NCBI RefSeq assembly: GCF_014705655.1 | Contig: NZ_JACXIY010000001.1 | Location: 310,001 to 374,000 of the forward strand | From: Paenibacillus arenilitoris | GTDB lineage: Bacteria > Bacillota > Bacilli > Paenibacillales > Paenibacillaceae | DNA: 64,000 nt | Reading direction: 5' to 3' | Shown: piece after piece, positions 19,401 to 26,913 of the stretch | Numbering within the stretch: the stretch's first letter is position 1 | Layout: each line of letters starts with the position of its first letter | The notes under the pieces: model-generated | The model's database searches: none | Seen by the model: only the letters and a program-made list of their open reading frames with translations | What the model was told of the DNA's origin: nothing | Position numbers and translations under genes: made by a program

Positions 19401-19746
19401 CGTTAACGTGCCTCAGTCGGGCACGAGCGCGGGGCTTGTGTTCCGGTATGCCGACGCGAATAACTATTATCATTTCAGAATTTACGCCGGCAACGCCGAG
19501 CTGTATAAGAAGGTCGGCGGAACGATGACGAAGGTCGCGGGCGCAGCAAGCAGCGTGTCCGTTAACGAGTGGCATACACTCAAGGTCGTCGTCGCCGGAA
19601 ACAACGTGAAGGGCTACATCGACGACGTTCTGCTGGTGGATTGGACCAACGGCGCGAATGAGCTTGCCAGCGGAAAAATCGGCTTCCGGACCGCTTCCGA
19701 CCCGGCGCCGTCGTTTGACGATGCCGAGGTGGTTACGACGCAGTAG
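16471..19746 (+). CDS. Secreted heparinase II/III-like polysaccharide lyase with FN3 and LamG-like domains
   Basis: Large secreted protein, 1091 residues. Seen: signal peptide with cleavage near AHA/AV (residues 36-38), a helical domain at about 45-440 with the PRILITPSELPALR opening typical of alginate/heparinase-type lyases, a beta domain from about 440 with the heparinase II/III hallmark DSFGPSHTHSNATDFML, a fibronectin III domain at about 827-915, and a concanavalin-like (LamG/DUF1080-type) domain at about 920-1091 opening with SEDFEDGDLSGW. The start is TTG 16471 with GAGGGG 7 bases upstream; longer in-frame readings lack a signal peptide. It would generate the unsaturated ends used by the GH105 enzyme. 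Substrate is uncertain. Confidence 0.82.
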   Translation: MKFNQAYRKIAIMLAFLLTVQLALHVSPSHRPGTAHAAVAVAGNPPVPAYVHPRILITPSELPALRTRLADSAVGRRAMQSMRAWIDHHVTNPAKLKPLYDALVEGDAGELDDFPTSYASYLLLVLNYEAFYAMVTEDSAKGAELAKALVSTVRILNGTIDNPALKSAFGAELFNLGYCYDFIYNEMTDAQRAEVRAFISSVTTGKVLPVSTYPDPRLNRDNIGPVGSQWALLALAIEGETGYDANVYNQAVQAMDAYLTHGVFETGAATEDMHYLNYGMAFGAQTLIAMDKRGDGLFGKPSFQNLKHWYVNSIEPYGYKFTTLGDTTNDLGGLLPNYVLMKWLNPNDPVIDFIWRNRVRDDYTGIKYRNDFLVAAMFGLDWNGGDTEKAPVADDWGVDNEANPPIVTLKPYDPGSLGLPATFMDGNRGLYITRDEWSKNAAVMHFETNTDSFGPSHTHSNATDFMLTALGQKWAIDRGYHIFESNNHNNIAIDGKGQGFFGAYGNTEGVLDGGLGTVFAGNAKHAYDYKYTFKSRLNNAENQGYSWSFEPKSLWPSSSVNSTWRASYNPVEKAFRTAAMMRGAHPYVLIVDDIRKDASSRLYEWFMQIPNNVESKVASGADMTLGLVNETATTPRLLIRSLGDSAGTARVDDFEIENSPETGSYQNENFGMGKKVVIPAQSADPAFKTLLFPHQQGAAMPSTSWQGDELTVSWPGQQDVYRFAERSDGRTAYGMSRNGGEAFLTVGLTSYSPAAGKSVEAEHDGANVLYESNTVTVYGSGWGELTVNVPGVTQVNVFDEHGKAMDMTGLVQYTQGGVVITEPVIPDVEAPTAPAALTASAVSSSEIQLSWNASADNEEVTGYKIFRDGAEVASIAETAYSDSGLAPSTTYTYTVKAFDAAGNLSAASGAVTAATSGVPVTVFSEDFEDGDLSGWTMAVGNWSVVTDNANHAIKKTSSGEGIIAAGDDWTDYTFAGNVNVPQSGTSAGLVFRYADANNYYHFRIYAGNAELYKKVGGTMTKVAGAASSVSVNEWHTLKVVVAGNNVKGYIDDVLLVDWTNGANELASGKIGFRTASDPAPSFDDAEVVTTQ

Positions 19747-19780
19747 GCAACCGATATCCGAAATACAGATCGCTCCGAAC

Positions 19781-19822
19781 AAGCTTAACCGGCCGCAATC
19801 GCGCCCGGTTAAGCTTTTTATT
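19781..19822 (+). terminator. Terminator after the lyase gene, copy 2 of the 36-nt repeat
   Basis: AAGCTTAACCGG (19781) pairs with CCGGTTAAGCTT (ending 19816), then TTTTATT. It differs from the hairpin at 6104-6139 by one base, including the loop. It ends the operon that begins at 9260. Confidence 0.87.
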
Positions 19823-19835
19823 ATACGGGCCGCCG

Positions 19836-20681
19836 CTAGCGGTTGGAGGTGAATTCTCTTCGGAAGACGCTTGGCCTTACGCCGGTTTTGCTATGGAACA
19901 GGTTGGAGAAATAATGCGGATCGACGTACCCGAGCTTAAATCCGATATCGCTTACCGACAATTGGGTGTTCAACAGCATCAGTTTGGCGGATTCTATCTT
20001 TTTGGAGAGGACGTAATGATAGATGGTCGTCCCGACTTCCTTCTTGAACAGGCGGTTCATTTGCTTTCGGGAAATGCCGATTTGCGCCGAGAGTTGGACC
20101 GAATCGAACGGATGAAGGATCGCGTTATCCAAACCTTGCTTGATCGCGTAAACCGTCGGCGTTAACGATTCTCCCTTCTTGCGCAGCGCTTCAAACAGAG
20201 CGACGTTGATCTGCATCACGATAATCGGCAGCTCGCTGTTCATTTGTTCGATCGGCTTCGCCTGGGCTCCTTCAATCGCTTCTTTGAATAACGGCTCCAG
20301 TTCTCTATGCGAAATGACGGTATGGGGCAGCAATTGGTAGGCTTCCAGCATCTTGAGCATCCAGTTCCCGCTTATGTTCAGCCATATATAGCTCCATTGC
20401 TCGTCGTGACGAGAATCCGAGGCGACTTCATGATAGGAGCCGGCCGGCAGGATGAATACGTCTCCTTCCCGGGCCGTGTACGCCTTTGTGCCTGCTTGTA
20501 CGCGTCCTTGTCCGGAAAGCACATAGCCGATGACGGTAATTTTGGAAAGCTTGCGGACGTTGCGGTAATCCGGATCGCAGTAATTAATTCCCAGGAACTG
20601 CACGCTGAGGGGAGGCGGCTCTCCGAGCGGCGGCAGGTGATAGATGGGCCCATGCTTGCCGAGTTTATTCCACATATTCAT
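19836..20681 (-). CDS. AraC-family regulator with cupin domain (divergent from GH43 gene)
   Basis: Transcription regulator, 281 residues. Seen: N-terminal cupin fold at about residues 25-115 (VLSGQGRVQAGTKAYTAREGDVFILPAGSYHE) for ligand binding, and a C-terminal double helix-turn-helix ending in GYVDPHYFSNLFHSKTGVRPSVFR. ATG 20681 is preceded by AAAGGT on the minus strand. It is divergent from the GH43 gene across a 209-bp gap holding a TATAAT promoter and a cre-like site, so it is likely the local activator. Its sequence is clearly paralogous to the regulator at 54788-55615, which faces a sulfatase. Confidence 0.92.
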   Translation of the reverse strand: MNMWNKLGKHGPIYHLPPLGEPPPLSVQFLGINYCDPDYRNVRKLSKITVIGYVLSGQGRVQAGTKAYTAREGDVFILPAGSYHEVASDSRHDEQWSYIWLNISGNWMLKMLEAYQLLPHTVISHRELEPLFKEAIEGAQAKPIEQMNSELPIIVMQINVALFEALRKKGESLTPTVYAIKQGLDNAILHPFDSVQLSAQIGISRKQMNRLFKKEVGTTIYHYVLSKKIESAKLMLLNTQLSVSDIGFKLGYVDPHYFSNLFHSKTGVRPSVFRREFTSNR

Positions 20682-20825
20682 CGGACCTTTCTGATCGAAG
20701 CGGTTCGTTTGCCACTATTCTATCACGATTGACCGCGGCAAAACATGGAACGAAAGAAGCAAGGCATGTCCCTTTTCCTCATTTGGCGAACCGCTTTCTC
20801 TATTAAGCAGCTGAATGAGCCGCGC

Positions 20826-20831
20826 TATAAT
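20826..20831 (+). promoter_or_regulatory. -10 box of the GH43 gene
   Basis: TATAAT, 59 bp before the GH43 start codon. The expected -35 position (20803-20808) reads TTAAGC, a poor match, again suggesting dependence on an activator. Confidence 0.6.
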
Positions 20832-20843
20832 GAACGCATAAGA

Positions 20844-20859
20844 ATGGCAACGCTTTCAA
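20844..20859. promoter_or_regulatory. Candidate cre site downstream of the GH43 promoter
   Basis: ATGGCAACGCTTTCAA matches the cre consensus WTGNAANCGNWNNCWW except for one position (C instead of A). It sits about 13 bp downstream of the -10 box, over the presumed transcription start, a common place for CcpA repression. Confidence 0.6.
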
Positions 20860-20890
20860 AGCCACTCTATCGTTAGGAGCTGATAATGTA

Positions 20891-23800
20891 ATGAAAAAAT
20901 GGTTGGCCGGACTGCTTGCAGTCGTATTCGTTCTTTCTTTTCCGGCTTCAGGTTTCGCCTACAGCAATCCGCAAATCGTACCGGAATCATGGAGGTGGAA
21001 TAACGGGGATTTCTACGGGGAAGGCGATCCCTACATTTTGAAATTTAACGGAGTCTATTATATGTACACCAGTACGGTGGACGACAAGCCGGGCGTGAAG
21101 GTATGGTCGTCGGAAGACCTGGTGAATTGGGAATATCGCGGCTTATGCGCCACGGAGCCGGTTACGAAGGGAGCCTACGCACCGGAAGTCGTCTATTGGA
21201 ACGGCGATTTCTATATGTACACCGCGCTGCTCCGCGACGATCCCGGCTCGACGCAGCGAGGCCATCGCGTGCTGAAGAGCGCAAGTCCGACAGGTCCTTT
21301 CACGGCCCAAACGGGCAACATGGTGAACGGCATCGACGGGCATGTATTCATTGACGATGACGGGCAATGGTACTTTTACAGCACAGGGAACGGCAATATC
21401 GACGTTCGTCCGATGTCCGATCCGTATACGTTCGGTGAGAAATCGAATACCGGAGCCGCGATGAAGGGCTGGACCGAGGGACCGACGGTCATTAAACGCA
21501 ACGGCAACTATTATATGACGTATACGGGCAATCACATCTGGAGCGACGCCTATCGGGTGGATTACGCGAGCAGCGCGAGTCCGGTTGCGGGCTTCGCGCC
21601 GGCTGCGTCCCAGAATCCGATTCTTCTCGACGCGGAGGGCGAACATGTCGGGCTCGGCCATAATTCCATCGTTCGCGGTCCCGACCTGGATTCCGACTAT
21701 ATGGTCTACCATAGCCATGCGAACCCGGGGCGGAATTTGAATCTGGATCGGATCGTCTGGAACGGGGACAAAATGCTCCTGCTTGGGCCCACGACGTCCG
21801 AACAGCCGGACCCGGACATGCCCGACTTCAGTGACCGGTTCCGGAGAGAGGAATTGGGCGGCGAGTGGAAGGCCGTAGGCGGAGGGAAATGGGGGATCCG
21901 GGACGGCTCGCTGTATCAAGAGGCAGCGGGGGAGCCGAGCCGGACGCGCAAGCTTTTGTCCCGGCAATCGACGGACGACGACTTCACGGCGGAGTTCAAC
22001 CTGAGGCAGGTCGAGCAGGGGGGCAGCGCGAATCCGCTCATTAGCGCGGTCTTTTCCTACGCCAACGAGAACAATTTCGGCATGGCCTCGCTTAACCGCA
22101 ACCAGAATCGACTGGAGACGGTGTTCCGCGTAGGCGGCAAGTATACGGAACGGGTGACGACGCCGCTCCCTGACGGCTATGATTATACGAAGTGGCATCA
22201 GATCCGCGTCGAGAAGGAGGGCTCCGACTATCGCATTTATGTTGACGGCATGCTGAAGCAGACCCGTTCCGCCCCTCGTCTCGGCAAAGGCAAGATCGGG
22301 TACGCGACCACGGACGCGAGCGCGGAATTTTCCTATGTCGCTTTCAGCGACAAGGTTGGCGGCAGCAGCGCGCGCGAAGCGATCAAGCCGATTCCCGGCG
22401 AGATTCAGGCGGTCCATTATAATCCGGACGGCAGCGGCAAGTCCGGCGTCAAGCTATCCGAATCGGCCGAAGGAGATGATCAAGTCGCTTCCTTTAAGGG
22501 GAGCTTGGCATACAAAGTGAACGTAGCCGAAGCGGGGACGTATGACGTCGTGATCAGGTATGCGGCGGCGGCCGACGCGCGCGTCAAGCTCGAGCTTGAC
22601 AAACCGGGCAAGCTGACGGATGCGGTGCGGCTCCCTTCGACGGGCGGCGCGGATTCATGGAGCAACGCGGTAATCCGGAATATCAAGCTTCCGCAAGGGC
22701 TGCATAAGCTCAGAGTGACGTCTGCCGGGAAAGAGTTCGGGCTCGCGTCGCTGAAGTTCAGCCGCGCTGCCGCCGTGCAGCCCTTGTCCGAGGACTTCGA
22801 CGACGGTGACGATTTCGGCTGGACGAAATACGAGCAAGGCTGGCGGGTAGATACCGGGGAAGCCGTTCCGTTCGACCTCCCGAAGGCGGTCCCGGGCATC
22901 ATTGAAGCGCCATTCTACAATACCGGAGGCGAAGGAGTAGGCTACCACGACAGAACGCCCGACAACATCGGGGGCGCCTATCGGAGCGATTCCGTCGATA
23001 TCCGGACGAACGCCAATTTCAACGGGCTCAACGTCGGCTGGAACCAGGCCGGCGAATGGCTCAAATACAACGTCGACGTGAAGCGGGCCGGTACGTACAG
23101 GGTCGAAATAACGGCAGCGACCACGTTTACGGATAATCAGGCAAGACTATGGCTGGGCGACGATACGGATCTGACAGGTCCGGTCAATATTCCGAGCACG
23201 GGCAATTGGAACACGTGGCTGACCACGCCTTCGCCGAGCTTTTATCTCCCGGAAGGGGAGCATACGATTAGGTTCGAAACGGTGAAAGGGGAGTTTGATT
23301 TCGCGAGGCTTAAATTCGTATCCTTCGACGTACCCCATTCTCTTCCGGGCGTGATCGAAGCCGTGCAGTATAGCGAGGGCGGCGAGGGCGCCGGCTACCA
23401 TGACCTGACGCCGGAGAATATCGGCGGCGAGTACCGCAATGACGGGGTCGACATTCGCGTCAATCCGAAGGGAGGCTGGAACGTCGGCTGGAATCAGTCC
23501 GGCGAGTGGCTGAAGTATAACGTGAGCGCCGACAAGTCCGCTGCCTATGACGTCGGCGTTCGGATCGCGACCCCGCTGGAAGGCGGGAAAATCCGGCTGT
23601 GGCTCGACGACGCGACCGATCTGACCGGCGTCGTCGATATTCCGAATACCGGCGGATGGAATAACTGGCGAAACGTCAAGCTTGGAGACTTGACGCTGCC
23701 CGAAGGCGACCATACGATCAAGGTTGAAATCGTCCAGGGCGAATTCGAGCTGGCGAGCCTGTCATTCCAGGCGCTGAACGAATCCAAGACGCTTCCCGGG

Positions 23801-24727
23801 ACCGTGCTGGCCGTCGATTACATGAACGGAGGGGAAGGAATCGCGTACCATGACAATACGCCGGATAACATACGCGGCCTTTACCGGACCGACGACGTCG
23901 ATATCCGATTGCTTCCGGAAGGGTTCACGACGGGGTGGAACCAGACCGGCGAATGGCTGAAGTACGACGTGAACGTCGCCGAAGCCGGCGACTACAAGCT
24001 CGATTTGCGAGTGGCGACGGCGATGAACGGCAGCAAGATCAGGCTATGGCTTGACGACACTACCGATCTTACCGGGGTCATCGACGTTCCGAATACCGGC
24101 GGTTTTCACGAATGGATGACGGTAACGAAAGAAGGGATTTCCCTTCCCGAAGGCAAGCACACGATCAAGGCGGAAATCGTAACCGGCGAGTTCGACTTCT
24201 ACAGCTTCCGATTCCACAATGATCCGGACGTTCCGATCGAAGGGGCATACAAGTCCGGGGCGAAAGGATATCCGAAATCGATGATCGGCGACAGCGGCTG
24301 GTCCGATTACACCGTCGAGACGGATATCCAATTGGGTGCGAATACGCTGGAGGGAGGCAACGCAGGCATTCTGTTCCGCGTCAACAATGCTGCAGACGGA
24401 ACGGAGCTCGGGCAGAACCGTGACGACTTCCTTCAAGGGTACGCCGCGTACCTGACCGCGGACGGCGTCCATCTGGGCAAGTTCAACTATTCTTTCGAGT
24501 ACTTGACCGGCGCTTCGCTAACCGGAACGGTCGGGAGCTGGCAGCATATGAAGGTCGTTGCGAGCGGCACAAGGATTCGTGTCTATGTCGGGGATATGGA
24601 AAAACCTCTTATCGATTATACGGATCGGAGCGCGACCGCTTTTACTCATGGCCATGTAGGGGTTAGAAGCTTTAATAGCGAAAGCTTGATCGATAACTTT
24701 ACGGTGAAGCCGATTCCCGCGCAATAA
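20891..24727 (+). CDS. Secreted multidomain GH43 glycosidase with CBM6-like modules
   Basis: Secreted beta-propeller glycosidase, 1278 residues; GH43 members act on arabinan or xylan side chains. Seen: signal peptide cleaved near residue 23 (GFA/YS); GH43 domain to about 305 with the catalytic triad in GDPY (D46), IDGH (D149) and TEGP (E196); a first concanavalin-like domain at about 313-495; a CBM-like domain at about 500-630; then SEDFDDGDDFGW opens a second concanavalin-like domain that is interrupted by three CBM6-like repeats (about 667-813, 816-964, 970-1110, each with YHD.TP.N and GWNQ.GEWLKY) and resumes at about 1112. RBS TAGGAG. Divergent from the AraC regulator that probably controls it. 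Confidence 0.92.
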   Translation: MKKWLAGLLAVVFVLSFPASGFAYSNPQIVPESWRWNNGDFYGEGDPYILKFNGVYYMYTSTVDDKPGVKVWSSEDLVNWEYRGLCATEPVTKGAYAPEVVYWNGDFYMYTALLRDDPGSTQRGHRVLKSASPTGPFTAQTGNMVNGIDGHVFIDDDGQWYFYSTGNGNIDVRPMSDPYTFGEKSNTGAAMKGWTEGPTVIKRNGNYYMTYTGNHIWSDAYRVDYASSASPVAGFAPAASQNPILLDAEGEHVGLGHNSIVRGPDLDSDYMVYHSHANPGRNLNLDRIVWNGDKMLLLGPTTSEQPDPDMPDFSDRFRREELGGEWKAVGGGKWGIRDGSLYQEAAGEPSRTRKLLSRQSTDDDFTAEFNLRQVEQGGSANPLISAVFSYANENNFGMASLNRNQNRLETVFRVGGKYTERVTTPLPDGYDYTKWHQIRVEKEGSDYRIYVDGMLKQTRSAPRLGKGKIGYATTDASAEFSYVAFSDKVGGSSAREAIKPIPGEIQAVHYNPDGSGKSGVKLSESAEGDDQVASFKGSLAYKVNVAEAGTYDVVIRYAAAADARVKLELDKPGKLTDAVRLPSTGGADSWSNAVIRNIKLPQGLHKLRVTSAGKEFGLASLKFSRAAAVQPLSEDFDDGDDFGWTKYEQGWRVDTGEAVPFDLPKAVPGIIEAPFYNTGGEGVGYHDRTPDNIGGAYRSDSVDIRTNANFNGLNVGWNQAGEWLKYNVDVKRAGTYRVEITAATTFTDNQARLWLGDDTDLTGPVNIPSTGNWNTWLTTPSPSFYLPEGEHTIRFETVKGEFDFARLKFVSFDVPHSLPGVIEAVQYSEGGEGAGYHDLTPENIGGEYRNDGVDIRVNPKGGWNVGWNQSGEWLKYNVSADKSAAYDVGVRIATPLEGGKIRLWLDDATDLTGVVDIPNTGGWNNWRNVKLGDLTLPEGDHTIKVEIVQGEFELASLSFQALNESKTLPGTVLAVDYMNGGEGIAYHDNTPDNIRGLYRTDDVDIRLLPEGFTTGWNQTGEWLKYDVNVAEAGDYKLDLRVATAMNGSKIRLWLDDTTDLTGVIDVPNTGGFHEWMTVTKEGISLPEGKHTIKAEIVTGEFDFYSFRFHNDPDVPIEGAYKSGAKGYPKSMIGDSGWSDYTVETDIQLGANTLEGGNAGILFRVNNAADGTELGQNRDDFLQGYAAYLTADGVHLGKFNYSFEYLTGASLTGTVGSWQHMKVVASGTRIRVYVGDMEKPLIDYTDRSATAFTHGHVGVRSFNSESLIDNFTVKPIPAQ

Positions 24728-24735
24728 AAGTTTGC

Positions 24736-24768
24736 GGCCTCCCGGTCGATTCAATCGGCCGGGAGGCC
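24736..24768. terminator. Hairpin between convergent genes
   Basis: GGCCTCCCGG and CCGGGAGGCC form a 10-bp stem with a smaller inner stem (CGAT/ATCG). It has no clear T-tract on either strand, so termination is only suggested by its place between convergent genes. Confidence 0.5.
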
Positions 24769-24812
24769 GTCCGCGTTCTCAAACGATCCGTTTCCGTCAT
24801 CCCTATGCCGGC

Positions 24813-25607
24813 TTACATGACCCGGAACACCGGCTCCGACGGGATGAAGTGAACGGGCAGGCCCGGGTACGATTCCCGGAGCCGCTCGGCCAAATCGCGC
24901 ATGCCGGGCTCCTCGCTCTCCGCATGCCCGATGACGAGCAGCGCTCTCGAATCGCCCTGATACGCGGAGTCCCGCACGTATTCGGGCGTTTCCCATTCGG
25001 GGCCTTCGCCGGCGATGACGAGGTCCAGCCCTTTGTCGCGGTATAGCGGAATAGCATTGTCGCCGCCGCCCCGGTAGCCGACGAGAACGCCGATGCGGCT
25101 GCAAGCCTTATCCGGATCGCCGGCCACCCGGACATAAGGGATAGACAGCCGGGCTTTCACATATTCCGCAACTTCCGACGCGCTCGTCTCGGGGATGCGG
25201 AGCACGGCCGCCGCCGGCAGCATCTCCTCCACGCAAGCTTCCCACGCCAGCTCCCGAAGCAAGCCGGTCATAATGGGGTCGGGCTCCAGCCGATGGCAAT
25301 AATCGTGATGCCGGTAGACGGCGAGGCCGGATTCGCGAAGCCGCTCTTGCTTGCCGCGATAGACCGGATCGCCGTCCGGGAACGGCTTCGTCAGCCGGTG
25401 GCTGTAGTAGGCGGCTTCGTGGGAAATGAGCAAATTTACGCCGAGGGCGAGCGCCCGGTCGATAACTTGCCGCGTCGCCATGAACGTCGTCGCGATGCCG
25501 CGCACTTCGGCATCGGGGTCTCCCGGCGCAAGCACGTCGACCGTATTTTCAATCGGCGGGACGGTCGAACGAAGGCTTTCGATTACGTTTCTGATCGTTA
25601 GCGTCAT
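24813..25607 (-). CDS. Nif3-family dinuclear metal-centre protein
   Basis: Cytoplasmic Nif3/YqfO-like protein, 264 residues. Seen: N-terminal TIRNVIESLR, metal-site segments LLISHEAAYYSH (histidines near 63 and 69) and a C-terminal VIAGEGPEWETPEYVRDS and LLVIGHAESEEPGM, which correspond to the conserved HxxE-type C-terminal ligands. Nif3-like proteins form hexameric rings and bind two metals; their reaction is not established. It is shorter than YqfO, lacking the inserted PII-like domain. The gene stands alone, convergent with the GH43 gene and divergent from an AraC regulator. Its position inside a glycan locus may be coincidental. Confidence 0.8.
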   Translation of the reverse strand: MTLTIRNVIESLRSTVPPIENTVDVLAPGDPDAEVRGIATTFMATRQVIDRALALGVNLLISHEAAYYSHRLTKPFPDGDPVYRGKQERLRESGLAVYRHHDYCHRLEPDPIMTGLLRELAWEACVEEMLPAAAVLRIPETSASEVAEYVKARLSIPYVRVAGDPDKACSRIGVLVGYRGGGDNAIPLYRDKGLDLVIAGEGPEWETPEYVRDSAYQGDSRALLVIGHAESEEPGMRDLAERLRESYPGLPVHFIPSEPVFRVM

Positions 25608-25780
25608 TTAAGCTTCCTTTCTGCAGATGCGGTTTCATCCTACTAGAAGTTCGAGGAAGGGAAGGCCGATTCCTTCCCCCTTGGAGCTGCTCCCGGAGTT
25701 TCAGTCATTGCCACGATAAACGAAATGGCGTACGATGATACTGCGAATCCATTATCTTATCGCGGGGCGGGAGAACGAGG

Positions 25781-26584
25781 ATGATCTATCTCAAACGAGT
25801 CGGCTATAACGTCGAGCATTCCGACGGGCTCACGATCGACCGCCCGAACGGCAGCGGCGATTATCTCTTTATTTTGTTCAGAAGCAGGATGGAGCTGAGG
25901 TTCGACGATAAGCCGACGCAGTTCGCCGATAAAAACCATTATATTATTTACGGCAGCGGCAGCCGGCACGATTACCGCGATGCCGAGAAGCCGATGATTC
26001 ACGACTGGTTTCATTTCGACGGCGAGCGGTTGGACCGCTTTTTCGAGGAATTGCATCTTCCGCTCGACACGCTGCTCCCGGCGCCGGATCCGTTCTATAT
26101 ATCCAGAAAAGTCCAGGAGCTGCACGTGGAGCATATCGATACGGGGAAGTTCCGCGACGAAATCATCGATTCGACGATCCGGTGCCTTCTTTTGAAGCTG
26201 AGCGCGATTCGCAATCGCGTCGGCTCGAACATGCAAAGCGGCAAATATTACGGCGAGATCGTCAAGCTGCGCAACGAAATTTACCAGACGCCGCAAATTT
26301 TTTATTCCATCGAAGAGCTGGCCGCGAAGGTCAATTTGAGCCGTTCGTATTTCCAGCGGATTTATACGGAGCTGTTCGGCATTTCCGTGCATAACGACAT
26401 GATCAACAACCGGATTCAGTACGCGATGTATTTACTCGAAAATACGACCTACGGCATCGCGGAAATCGCCCATCTGTGCGGCTACGAGAATGATGTGCAT
26501 TTCATGCGTCAATTTAAGAAGAAGGCGGACATGACGCCTTCGCAATATCGATCGAATCACCATTTTGACATTGACCGGGTCTAG
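25781..26584 (+). CDS. AraC-family transcriptional regulator
   Basis: Transcription regulator, 267 residues. Seen: N-terminal cupin-like sensor (about 10-110, NGSGDYLFILFRSRMELRF, GSGSRHDYRD) and C-terminal AraC helix-turn-helix pair (YSIEELAAKVNLSRSYFQRIYTELFG, then YGIAEIAHLCGYENDVHFMRQFKKKADMTPSQYR). Start ATG 25781 after GGGAGAACGAGG. A strong terminator follows at once, so it is monocistronic. It lies 330 bp upstream of the GH51 gene and is the best local candidate for its regulation. It is not close to the other two AraC regulators of the window. Confidence 0.92.
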   Translation: MIYLKRVGYNVEHSDGLTIDRPNGSGDYLFILFRSRMELRFDDKPTQFADKNHYIIYGSGSRHDYRDAEKPMIHDWFHFDGERLDRFFEELHLPLDTLLPAPDPFYISRKVQELHVEHIDTGKFRDEIIDSTIRCLLLKLSAIRNRVGSNMQSGKYYGEIVKLRNEIYQTPQIFYSIEELAAKVNLSRSYFQRIYTELFGISVHNDMINNRIQYAMYLLENTTYGIAEIAHLCGYENDVHFMRQFKKKADMTPSQYRSNHHFDIDRV

Positions 26585-26617
26585 GGAAGCAGACGATTTT
26601 CGTCTGCTTCCTTTTTT
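26585..26617 (+). terminator. Terminator after AraC regulator gene
   Basis: GGAAGCAGACG and CGTCTGCTTCC form an 11-bp stem with loop ATTTT, followed by six T. The structured repeat at 26619 begins directly after the T-tract. Confidence 0.92.
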
Positions 26618-26618
26618 A

Positions 26619-26762
26619 AATATAAGAATTTATAAGTTTTGCACTTATAAAATCGCTTATATTTCATCGTGAAACGAGCTTATGCCGCCAAAGGACGGCA
26701 CCGAACCGAGCTGCGCTAGATGCAGCTAGCGGTTCGTGCGTAGCGTCAGCCGTTTACACTTG
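26619..26762. repeat. Structured intergenic repeat, copy 1 (with 45-bp hairpin insertion)
   Basis: Begins AATATAAG and ends TTTACACTTG. It contains nested inverted repeats (TATAAG/CTTATA, AATATAAG/CTTATATT), TTTCATCGTGAAA, and GCCG/CGGC stems. It matches 32932-33030 essentially base for base, except that 26700-26744 (45 bp) is extra. The insert itself folds: CGAACCG pairs with CGGTTCG, and AGCTGC with GCAGCT inside. Both copies start directly after a terminator T-tract. The rest of the gap to the GH51 gene (26763-26913) shows only a TACAAT box at 26840. Confidence 0.9.
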
Positions 26763-26913
26763 TATTGCGTGAGGCCAAAAAAAGACGATAGATCAGTTAG
26801 AAGCGATCATTCGTCATTTCGGCGCATGCGGCTATTTTGTACAATCGAAATCAAAGCTGCCAACTACGGCAAATGAATTTAAGCGGTTCAAGTCAGAAAG
26901 GGGATCAACCACG

